Source: CAISKJ01 sp046351555
Lineage (GTDB): Bacteria > Myxococcota_A > Polyangia > Polyangiales > Ga0077539
DNA length: 64,000 nt
NCBI GenBank assembly: GCA_046351555.1
Contig: JAXLYI010000015.1
Location: forward strand, 182,089 to 246,088
Direction of reading: 5' to 3'
The position numbers and the translations under genes were made by a program. Below the pieces are notes generated by a model. That model had not been told where the DNA came from. It saw nothing but the letters and a program-made list of their open reading frames with translations, and made no database searches. Shown piece after piece: positions 25,340 through 33,246 of the stretch. The stretch's first letter is position 1. Each line of letters starts with the position of its first letter.

Positions 25340-26785
25340 ATGACGATCGAAGCGCACACGCCCGTGAACCCCGCCGCGCCCGCTGACCCGCTGCGCGCGA
25401 CCCTCCAGCGGCTGCGCGAGGGGCACCGCCGCCGGGGCGCGGTGCCGGCGGAGACGCGGGTCGCGTGGCTCGACACGCTCGAGCGCGCGCTCCTGCGGCG
25501 CAAGGAGGACATCGCGCGCGCGGTGGCCCAGGACTTCGGCTGCCGTTCGCGCATCGAGAGCATGGTGAGCGAGCTGGTGGTGCCGGTGGAGGGCATCCGG
25601 CACACGCGCGCGCACCTCAAGGAGTGGATGGCGCCGCGGAAGGCCGAGGTGAGCTGGCTCTTCCAGCCGGGCCGCGCGGAGGTGATCCCCCAGCCCCTCG
25701 GCGTCGTCGGCATCATCTCGCCGTGGAACTACCCCGTCCACCTCGCCGTGGCCCCGCTGGCGGGCGCGCTGGCGGCGGGCAACGGCGCCTTCCTCAAGCC
25801 GAGCGAGCTCACCCCCGCGACGGGCGAACTGCTCCGGCAGATCATCGGCGACGCCTTCGAGCCCGACCACGTGGCGGTGGCACTCGGCGGTGCGGACGTG
25901 GGCGAGGCCTTCTCGGCGCTTCCCTTCGACCACCTGGTGTTCACCGGCTCGACGCGCGTCGGCCGCGCGGTGATGCGCGCCGCCGCGGAGAACCTCGTCC
26001 CCGTGACCCTCGAGCTCGGCGGCAAGTCCCCGGTGCTAGTGAGCCGCGACGCGTCGATCGCGACGGCCGCGACCCGGGTGATGTCGGGGAAGCTCTTCAA
26101 CGCCGGCCAGACGTGCATCGCGCCCGACTACGCGCTCGTCCCCGCGGAGAAGCGCGACGCCTTCGTCGAGGCCTGCCAGCGCGCCGCGGCCGACCTCTAC
26201 CCGACGGTGGTGACCAACGGCGACTACACCAGCATCGTCAACGATCGGCACCACGCGCGGCTCCAGTCGTACCTCGACGACGCCCGCGCGAAGGGCGCCC
26301 GCGTGATCGAGGTGAACCCCGCCGGCGAGGCGCGCGACCCGTCGTCGCGCAAGCTCTTCCCGACGCTGGTGCTCGACGCCACCGACGACATGGCCGTGAT
26401 GCAGGACGAGATCTTCGGCCCGATCCTCCCGGTGCGCCCCTACGCCACGCTCGACGAGGCGATCGGGTTCATCAACGACCGGCCGCGGCCGCTGGCGCTC
26501 TACTACTTCGGCGCGGACAAGGCCGAGACGCAGCGGGTGATCCAGGAGACGGTGTCGGGCGGCGTCACGGTGAACGACGTGATGCTCCACATCGCGCAGC
26601 ACGACATGCCCTTCGGCGGCGTCGGGGCGAGCGGGATGGGCGCGTACCACGGGCAGGTGGGCTTCGACGCGATGAGCAAGCTCAAGCCCGTCTTCCACCA
26701 GGCGTCGCTCAACGGGACGGGGATGCTCCGGCCGCCGTTTGGGCGGATGATGGACGTGGTGCTGAAGCTCCTGCTCAACGATTGA
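25340..26785 (+). CDS. Coniferyl aldehyde dehydrogenase-type enzyme
   Basis: 481 aa. NAD(P)-dependent aldehyde dehydrogenase: cofactor/active-site motifs IISPWNYPVHLAVAP, VFTGSTRVGRAV, ELGGKSPV with general-base Glu, and FNAGQTCIAPDY with catalytic Cys. The N-terminal block ESMVSELVVPVEGIRHTRAH and KEWMAPRKAEVSWLFQPGRA is characteristic of the coniferyl-aldehyde dehydrogenase (CalB) subfamily, which oxidises hydroxycinnamaldehydes or medium-chain aldehydes. The ATG at 25340 has AAGGGAG 9 nt upstream and is preferred over the GTG at 25331. Its end overlaps the convergent minus-strand gene by 11 nt. Confidence 0.88.
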   Translation: MTIEAHTPVNPAAPADPLRATLQRLREGHRRRGAVPAETRVAWLDTLERALLRRKEDIARAVAQDFGCRSRIESMVSELVVPVEGIRHTRAHLKEWMAPRKAEVSWLFQPGRAEVIPQPLGVVGIISPWNYPVHLAVAPLAGALAAGNGAFLKPSELTPATGELLRQIIGDAFEPDHVAVALGGADVGEAFSALPFDHLVFTGSTRVGRAVMRAAAENLVPVTLELGGKSPVLVSRDASIATAATRVMSGKLFNAGQTCIAPDYALVPAEKRDAFVEACQRAAADLYPTVVTNGDYTSIVNDRHHARLQSYLDDARAKGARVIEVNPAGEARDPSSRKLFPTLVLDATDDMAVMQDEIFGPILPVRPYATLDEAIGFINDRPRPLALYYFGADKAETQRVIQETVSGGVTVNDVMLHIAQHDMPFGGVGASGMGAYHGQVGFDAMSKLKPVFHQASLNGTGMLRPPFGRMMDVVLKLLLND

Positions 26786-28742
26786 AGCCGGCGGCGAGGT
26801 CGAACACGCTCATCGCTCGCAGCGTCGTGGTGGGGTCGAACTGCCACGCGAGCAGGTTCGCGCCCTCCGGCCCGGTGACCGACGGCACGGTGATGCCCGC
26901 GGTGGTGGTGTCGTCGAAGAAGGGGTCGCCGACGCGGTAGACGTGCACGCCGCCGTGGAGGAAGTGGATGACGCGTGACGCGGCGTCGGCCCAGGCCACG
27001 CGCGAGCGCCGCATCACCTGCTTGTCGGCGGCGAACGGCGGGACGAGGCCCGAGAAGGTGCGGTCGAGCACGCCGGTCTCGACCACGAGCGAGCGCGGGG
27101 CGACGAGGGCGTGGAGGTCGGAGGTGTCGACGTACTCCGTGGCGTCGCCGCCGGCCCAGCGCCAACAGCCGTGGTTGCCGTGGAGCTCGGTGACGTTGAG
27201 GTCGGGCGAGAAGCCCGCGGCGATGACGGTGCTGAAGCGCGCGTCGAAGGCGCCGGCGAAGGTGGCGACCTCGCCGCCCATCGAGAGCCCCGTGACGGCG
27301 ACGCGGGCGCGGTCGATGTCGGGCAGCGAGAGGGCGTAGTCGAGGGCGCGGGAGACGTCCCAGGCGCGCTCGCCGTCCTCCTCCCAGGCGGGCGGGAGCG
27401 CGCCATGGCGGACGGCGGGGTGCGCGCCGTTGCCGGCGAAGGGGCCGTCGCCGTCGGGCACATCCGCGTAGAGCGCGGCGCGATCGGCCACGGGGCGGTG
27501 CGAGACGTCGACGGCCACCACGACGAAGCCGCGGCGGGCGTAGGCGTCGCCGTAACCGTAGATCGTGCTGTTCGGGTCCATCACGGCGAGGGCGCTGCCG
27601 CCGTGGCCATTGAGCGCGACGACGACGGGGTAGCCGCGCGGCGGAGGCGGGGCGGAGGGGCGCGCCACCCAGGCGTGGACGGCGCGCGCCGCGTCGGCGC
27701 CCCCGCGCGGGTCGCGCAGGGTGAACTCCAGCCGCACCTGCCCGACGGTGTACGCCTGCGGGAGCGCGCCTGCCGGCTCGGCGGTGAGCGGGCGGATCGG
27801 CGAGAGGCCCGCGGAGAGCGGCGTGACGCGGGCGAAGGCGGGCGCGGGGGCGCCGTCCATCATGAGGCGCTCGAGGGCGCGGCGGGTGCGGTCGGCCCAG
27901 GCGCGCCGCTCGTCGCGCGTGCGGGCGGTGAGCCCGTGCGAGAGCACCTCGGCGCGCGTCGCCGTCCACCCGACGGTGGCGAAGGAGCCGGGCAGGCTCG
28001 CGGTTCCGCCCGCGCGGCGGCCGTCGACCGAGCCCGCGAAGGTGAGGGGCCCCGCGGGGTACTCGACCGCGAAGGTGAGGGCGGCGCCGTCCCACTCGTC
28101 GACGCGGGCGGGGCGCTCGGGCTCCTCGTCGGCGGCCCCGCGCGCGTCGCTGCCGTAGACCTTGAAGGTCGCGGCGGGCGCGGCGCTGGCGGCGGCGGGG
28201 CGGTCGAGGCGGAGGCGCGCGCGGCGGCCGTCGCCGAGGCGCACGTCGTACACGCGCGGGTAGAGCGCGGCGTCGACGAGGTCGGCGTTCCACCCGGTGC
28301 ACGGCCCGACGTAGGCGTCGGCGCGCGGGGCGCGGTCGGCGTCGCCGCGCGCGAAGCGCCCGCGCACGACGGGGCCGGCGACGAAGCCGTCGAACCACCG
28401 GTAGCCGTCCGCCGCCAGCGCGCGGAAGGTGAGGCGCGCCGCGGCCGCGTCCCACGCGAGGCCCTCCACCGCGCGGTCGAGCGCGTCGCCCTCCGCGCGC
28501 AGCGACGCGCCGCCGGGGCCGACGGTGAGCGTGAAGCGCGCGCCGTCCGCCGCGAGGTGCCACGTCCCCTCGTACGCCGCGGGCACGCGCGGCCGCGTCG
28601 TGAGGTCGCCCGCGCGCGCCTCGCGGGCACCTCGGGCCTCCGGGGCGCTCGCGGGCGCGACGGCCTCGCTCCCGACGCCCCCGCAGGCGGCGGCGGTCAA
28701 CGTCAGCGCGGCGAGGCAGAGGGGCTTGATGACGTTGAACAT
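26775..28742 (-). CDS. Lipoprotein alpha/beta-hydrolase (acetylxylan-esterase-like)
   Basis: 655 aa. Signal peptide with lipobox TAAAC (Cys20). Residues about 40-330 form a poorly characterised, beta-rich N-terminal part (GTWHLAADGARFTLTVGP). The C-terminal half is an alpha/beta-hydrolase: YPVVVALNGHGGSALAV, nucleophile elbow VTGLSMGGEVATFAGAF, and a late HGGVH with the likely catalytic His. DNSTIYGYG-like and FSPDLNVTELHGNHGCWRW segments recall acetyl xylan esterase and dienelactone-hydrolase relatives. Divergent from the glycosidase-like lipoprotein at 28942, so the two may serve one polysaccharide. Confidence 0.78.
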   Translation of the reverse strand: MFNVIKPLCLAALTLTAAACGGVGSEAVAPASAPEARGAREARAGDLTTRPRVPAAYEGTWHLAADGARFTLTVGPGGASLRAEGDALDRAVEGLAWDAAAARLTFRALAADGYRWFDGFVAGPVVRGRFARGDADRAPRADAYVGPCTGWNADLVDAALYPRVYDVRLGDGRRARLRLDRPAAASAAPAATFKVYGSDARGAADEEPERPARVDEWDGAALTFAVEYPAGPLTFAGSVDGRRAGGTASLPGSFATVGWTATRAEVLSHGLTARTRDERRAWADRTRRALERLMMDGAPAPAFARVTPLSAGLSPIRPLTAEPAGALPQAYTVGQVRLEFTLRDPRGGADAARAVHAWVARPSAPPPPRGYPVVVALNGHGGSALAVMDPNSTIYGYGDAYARRGFVVVAVDVSHRPVADRAALYADVPDGDGPFAGNGAHPAVRHGALPPAWEEDGERAWDVSRALDYALSLPDIDRARVAVTGLSMGGEVATFAGAFDARFSTVIAAGFSPDLNVTELHGNHGCWRWAGGDATEYVDTSDLHALVAPRSLVVETGVLDRTFSGLVPPFAADKQVMRRSRVAWADAASRVIHFLHGGVHVYRVGDPFFDDTTTAGITVPSVTGPEGANLLAWQFDPTTTLRAMSVFDLAAGFNR

Positions 28743-28941
28743 GGCGGTCGGGACGTCCTTTCACGGCGCGCGCAATCCGCTGCGCCTGCCGTGATTTTCG
28801 GTGCCGTGCGGCGCGCCCTACAACGCGGCCCGCGCGCCACGGCGCGGCCTCCGCACGGGGGACGGGAGGAGACCCCGCCACCGACCCGAAAAATGCGGCG
28901 GGGACGTCGCGGCGGCGGCGGCGCCGCAGTATGGTCGGCGC

Positions 28942-31521
28942 ATGCAGCTTCGTTCGCTTCTGCTCGTGGCCTCCGTGGCGCTGGGGGCCTGCGGGGGTGC
29001 GGCGTCGGGGGCCGATGCGACCGTCGCCCCCCCGGAGGCCGCCGCCGATGTCGCACCGCCTCCCGACGCGCGGAGTTCCGCGGACGCAACGGCCGACGTG
29101 GCCGCTGCGGACACCGCGACGCCCGCGACGCGCTGCGCGATCGCGCCCGCCGACCCCGCGTCGCGCGGCGACTGCGAGCTGCGCGACGCGCTCGTCGAGC
29201 GGGCCCTCGCGGTGCGCGTCGCGGTGCTGGTCGCGGGCGGCCCCCGCGCGGAGGCGCTCGTCGCGGCGTCGCCCGGCGCGCTCGCGGCGGCGGAGGGCGC
29301 CTACGCGGTGCTGCGCGACGACGCGGGCCTCGCGGTGGTGGGCCGCGACGCGCCCGGCGCGATGTACGGCGCCTTCGAACTCGCGGAGCGCGTGCGCGCC
29401 GACGGCGCCGCGGCCCTCGACGCGGCGGAGGGGCTGCGGGGCGCGCCGGCGGTCCCCTTCCGCGCCGCCAACCTCTTCCTCACGCTGCCCGACGCGGGCG
29501 AGTCGCGCTGGTGGTTCCGCGAGGACGCCTTCTGGGACGAGTACCTCGACCTGCTCATGCGCGCGCGCATCAACGTGCTCGACCTGCACGGGATGTACGA
29601 CATGCGCACGACCATCTTCCCCAACGCGCTGCTCTACTTCGCCACGAGCGCGTCGCACCCGGAGGTCGGCGTGCCCGCGGCCGACCGCGCGCGCAACCTC
29701 GCCGCGCTCCGGCGCGTCGTCGACCAGGCCGCGTCGCGCGGCATCCGCGTCGGCCTGATGACGTACCGCTCCGACACCGACCCGCTCGGCCTCGAGCACC
29801 AGGCGCTCACCGACGAGGCGGACGTCGCGCGCTACACCCGCGAGGCGGCCGAGGCGCTCGCGCGCGCGGTGCCGAACCTCTGGGCGATGGGCTTCCGCAT
29901 CGGCGAGAGCGAGCGGCCGGCGCGCTGGTACGCCGACACCTTCATCCGCGGCGTGCACGACGCCGGCACCGGCGCGCGCGTCTACCTCCGCACCTGGCTG
30001 GCCGCGCCCCGCGACGTGCTCGCGCTGCGCGAGGCCGCGGGCGACGGGTTCGTCGCGGAGGCGAAGTTCAACGGCGAGCAGCTCGGCGCGCCCTACCCCG
30101 TCGAGGGCGGGCACTGGGCCGGGCCCTGGGCGCAGTACACCCACGAGTCGTACCTCGACGAGAAGCCCGACTTCGGCTTCGTCTTCCAGGTGCGCGCTGG
30201 CGGGACGCACCGGATCTTCCGCCACGCGCCCTACGCCCTCACGCGCCGCGCGGTGGCGACCACCACCATGGGCGGCGCGGCGGGCTTCTCGCTCGAACCG
30301 ACGCACGCCTTCTACCCGCAGCGCACGTTCTACAACGCCGCGCCGGGCGACGACTTCTCGCCCTGGACCTTCCGTCGCGACGAGCTCACCTACCTCCTCT
30401 GGGGGCGCCTCGCGTACGACCCCGCGACGCCCGAGCGCGCCTTCCGCACGGTGCTCGCGCGGCGCCTCGGCACCGACGCGCTCTGGGAGCCGATGCAGGC
30501 CGCGAGCGAAGTGGTCCCCTGGGTCGAGCAGGGGATGACCTGCGGCCCCGACCACCGCGACCACGCCCCCGAGCTCGAATGGAACGGCGACATCGCCACC
30601 CTCGCCTCGCCCCCCGAGCAGGCGGGGCCCGTCGCCCACGCCTGCGCCGCGCGCCACCTCCCGCTCGACGGCTTCGCGGTGGCGGGCCCCTGGGAGGCGG
30701 CGCGCGACCTGCTCGCCGGTGCGCCCACCACGCGCCTCTCCCCGCGCGAGGTGGCCGAGGCGCTCCTCGACGCGGCGTCGCGCGCGCGCCGGGCCTCGGC
30801 GGTGCCCCTCGACCCGTCGCGCCGCGAGGCGCGCAGCGTCCAGCGCGAGTGCGTCGCCCTCGCCGACCTCGCCGAGTACCACGCCCACAAGCTCCGCGCG
30901 GCCACTGCGCTCGCGGTGTACCAGGGGAGCCTCGACGGCGCGTGGCTCGCGTACGCGCGGCGCGAGCTCGCGGCGTCGCGGGCGGCGTGGGCGGCGATGG
31001 CCGGGCACACCGCGCACATCGCGGAGTTCACCGACAACCTGCGGATGGCGTACCTGGGGCTGCCGCGCTTCCACTGGCGCCGCGAGCAGCCCTGGGTCGA
31101 CGCCGACGCCGCCGCGCTCGAGGCCGCCGCGGAGGCCGCGCGCCGCAGCCCGCCGTCCTTCGCGGGCGCGCTCCCCGACCCCGCGTCGTGGGAGGCCGCG
31201 CGGCGCGCCGAGCTCCCGCCGCTCGTCGAGCCCTCCGCGGAGTGGCACCAGTTCCTCCCCGACGACCGCCGCGTGCGCGTCGCCTTCGCCGCGCCGCTCC
31301 CCGCAGACGCGTCGGTGCGGCTGCTCTGGAAGCCCATCGACGCGCGTGAAGACTGGCGCCCGCTGGCCACGGTCGGTGAGGCCGGGGCGTACGAGGCGAC
31401 GATCCCCGGCGACGCCGTTCGCGTGTTGGTGGCCGCCGAGGTGAGCGGCCCCACGGGCGTCGCGCGCCGCCTGCCCGACCCGCGCGAGCGGACGCCCTAC
31501 TGGTTCTTCGCCCGCCGCTGA
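28942..31521 (+). CDS. Lipoprotein glycoside-hydrolase-like protein (GH67/GH115/GH20-type N-terminal domain)
   Basis: 859 aa from the ATG at 28942. Lipobox LGAC, then an Asp/Ala/Pro linker. Residues about 100-170 carry the pattern VLRDDAGLAVVGRDAPGAMYGAFELAERV, typical of the domain before the barrel in GH20, GH67, GH84 and GH115 enzymes. A barrel-like core follows (FWDEYLDLLMRARINVLDLHG, RGIRVGLMTYRSD, NLWAMGFRIGESERPARWY). The acidic pair GESE could be catalytic but I cannot assign the family. The C-terminus looks beta-rich. Alpha-glucuronidase-like activity is possible, not shown. Confidence 0.65.
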   Translation: MQLRSLLLVASVALGACGGAASGADATVAPPEAAADVAPPPDARSSADATADVAAADTATPATRCAIAPADPASRGDCELRDALVERALAVRVAVLVAGGPRAEALVAASPGALAAAEGAYAVLRDDAGLAVVGRDAPGAMYGAFELAERVRADGAAALDAAEGLRGAPAVPFRAANLFLTLPDAGESRWWFREDAFWDEYLDLLMRARINVLDLHGMYDMRTTIFPNALLYFATSASHPEVGVPAADRARNLAALRRVVDQAASRGIRVGLMTYRSDTDPLGLEHQALTDEADVARYTREAAEALARAVPNLWAMGFRIGESERPARWYADTFIRGVHDAGTGARVYLRTWLAAPRDVLALREAAGDGFVAEAKFNGEQLGAPYPVEGGHWAGPWAQYTHESYLDEKPDFGFVFQVRAGGTHRIFRHAPYALTRRAVATTTMGGAAGFSLEPTHAFYPQRTFYNAAPGDDFSPWTFRRDELTYLLWGRLAYDPATPERAFRTVLARRLGTDALWEPMQAASEVVPWVEQGMTCGPDHRDHAPELEWNGDIATLASPPEQAGPVAHACAARHLPLDGFAVAGPWEAARDLLAGAPTTRLSPREVAEALLDAASRARRASAVPLDPSRREARSVQRECVALADLAEYHAHKLRAATALAVYQGSLDGAWLAYARRELAASRAAWAAMAGHTAHIAEFTDNLRMAYLGLPRFHWRREQPWVDADAAALEAAAEAARRSPPSFAGALPDPASWEAARRAELPPLVEPSAEWHQFLPDDRRVRVAFAAPLPADASVRLLWKPIDAREDWRPLATVGEAGAYEATIPGDAVRVLVAAEVSGPTGVARRLPDPRERTPYWFFARR

Positions 31522-31567
31522 ACTTCCCCCCCCGCCACCCGTTGGTGGTAGGAAACCGAGCACCCCC

Positions 31568-33199
31568 ATGCGGCTCTCCCTGGCGGCCTTGCTTCTCGTC
31601 TGCGCCTGCTCCCGCGGCTCGCTGCCGGACATCCCCGACTCCGACCTGAAGGCCGACGCGACCGAGATCGACCTCGGCTCCGCGCCCCGCTGCGGCGCCG
31701 TCCGCCTCGCGTGCTGCGGCGGCCAGGCCTGCAACCGCACGCTCGAGTGCGAGCAGGGCATCTGCTGCGGCGCGGCCGGCGCCGCGTGCGAGAGCCAGCT
31801 CGAGTGCTGCTCCAACTACGGCTGCAACGAGGGCCGCTGCTGCGTCGACGTCGGCGGCGTCTGCAAGAACGCCGCGGAGTGCTGCAACAACGCCGTCTGC
31901 CGCGACGGCGTCTGCGAGCGCGCCGACGAGTGCGGCGGCCCCGCCCAGCGCTGCTGCGCCGGCGACACCTGCCTCGCCGGCAACGCCTGCATCTCCGGCA
32001 TGTGCCGCGCGTGCGGCACCGTCGACGCCGCCTGCTGCCCCGGCTCCGTCTGCAACGAGGGACTCGCGTGTACCAGCGGCATCTGCCGCCGCCCGGTCGC
32101 CTGCGGCGCGGTCGGCCAGCCCTGCTGCAACGGCACCACCTGCGAGCGCGGCGGCGAGTGCGCCGCCGGCACCTGCCGCGCCTCCACCACCTGCGGCGCG
32201 ACGGGGCAGCCCTGCTGCGCGGGCAACGCCTGCACCGGCACGCTCCTCTGCCAGTCGGGCCGCTGCGCCGCCGCCTCCGCCACCTGCGGCGCGTCGGGCC
32301 AGGCCTGCTGCGCCGGCAACACCTGCACGGGCGCGCTGAGCTGCGCCGGCGGGCGGTGCGCGGCCTGCGCGGCGCCGGGCTCCGCGTGCACCCGCGCGTC
32401 GGAGTGCTGCAGCGCCTTCGACTGCCGCCCGACGCCGGTCGCGCTCCGCTGCTGCCACCCGCAGGGCGCCACCTGCGCGGGGAGCCTCGAGTGCTGCGGC
32501 GCGATGCTCTGCGAGGGCGGCCGCTGCGCCTGCCAGGCGGAGGGCGACGGGTGCGCCGAGTCGCCCGACTGCTGCGCGGGCCTCACCTGCACGCAGAACG
32601 TCTGCCGCCGCCCGATGACCTGCCGGCTCCTCGGCGACACCAACTGCACCGCCAACGGCGACTGCTGCAACAACCTGCTCTGCGCGCCCGTCGGCGGCGC
32701 GGGGCGGCGCTGCTGCGCCTCGGCGGGGACGCAGTGCGCGCTCCCCGCGACCGGCGACGCGGGCGTGGGCGACGCGGGCGTCGGCGCCAACCCCTGCTGC
32801 GGCAACATGGCGTGCGCCCCGTCTGGCACCGCGGCGGGCTCCTACTGCCTCTGCCGCGTCGCGACGGAGGTGTGCTCGTCCGGCGCCGACTGCTGCCCCG
32901 GGCTCGTCTGCAACGCGGGCCGCTGCGCCAACGCCACCACCGCGTGCTACGGCCCCGGCGACACGCGCGCGTGCACCGACGAGCGGCAGTGCTGCACCGG
33001 GCTGCGGTGCTCGATCCTCCGGCGCACGCTGCGCTGCTGCACCGGCGCCGGGAGCGCGTGCCGCACGTCGGCCGAGTGCTGCGGCCAGATGCTCTGCGCG
33101 GGCGGCCGCTGCGCCTGCCAGCGCGAGACGCTCGCCTGCGACCAGAACGGCGACTGCTGCTCGGGCAACTGCGTGTCGGGCCGCTGCGCCGCGATGTGA
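31568..33199 (+). CDS. Extremely cysteine-rich lipoprotein with tandem CC-containing knot repeats
   Basis: 543 aa. Lipobox LVCAC near residue 14. From residue 40 to the end it is a tandem array of about 15 units of 25-35 residues with spacing C-x(5-6)-C-C-x(4-5)-C-x(4-6)-C-x(3)-G-x-C, for example CGATGQPCCAGNACTGTLLC and CRTSAECCGQMLCAGGRC. The adjacent-Cys pattern is that of inhibitor-cystine-knot or Dickkopf-type folds. It must be oxidised outside the cytoplasm and would be rigid and protease-resistant. No enzyme domain. Function unknown; adhesion or predation factor are guesses. It is followed after 47 nt by another Cys-rich lipoprotein. Confidence 0.8.
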   Translation: MRLSLAALLLVCACSRGSLPDIPDSDLKADATEIDLGSAPRCGAVRLACCGGQACNRTLECEQGICCGAAGAACESQLECCSNYGCNEGRCCVDVGGVCKNAAECCNNAVCRDGVCERADECGGPAQRCCAGDTCLAGNACISGMCRACGTVDAACCPGSVCNEGLACTSGICRRPVACGAVGQPCCNGTTCERGGECAAGTCRASTTCGATGQPCCAGNACTGTLLCQSGRCAAASATCGASGQACCAGNTCTGALSCAGGRCAACAAPGSACTRASECCSAFDCRPTPVALRCCHPQGATCAGSLECCGAMLCEGGRCACQAEGDGCAESPDCCAGLTCTQNVCRRPMTCRLLGDTNCTANGDCCNNLLCAPVGGAGRRCCASAGTQCALPATGDAGVGDAGVGANPCCGNMACAPSGTAAGSYCLCRVATEVCSSGADCCPGLVCNAGRCANATTACYGPGDTRACTDERQCCTGLRCSILRRTLRCCTGAGSACRTSAECCGQMLCAGGRCACQRETLACDQNGDCCSGNCVSGRCAAM

Positions 33200-33246
33200 G
33201 CGTGGCGGGGCTCCAACCCCACGGCGCGCCGTGCGACACTCCCGCC

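Noticed and set aside
26503..31815. A 1770-codon minus-strand frame covering two lipoprotein genes
   Set aside because: Covers real genes of both strands; composition is random-like Arg/Pro-rich; no domains.
31711..33246. Extension of the propeller lipoprotein frame back through the cysteine-rich gene
   Set aside because: The upstream part is Arg/Leu-rich shadow sequence; a lipobox signal peptide begins at the ATG at 33247.
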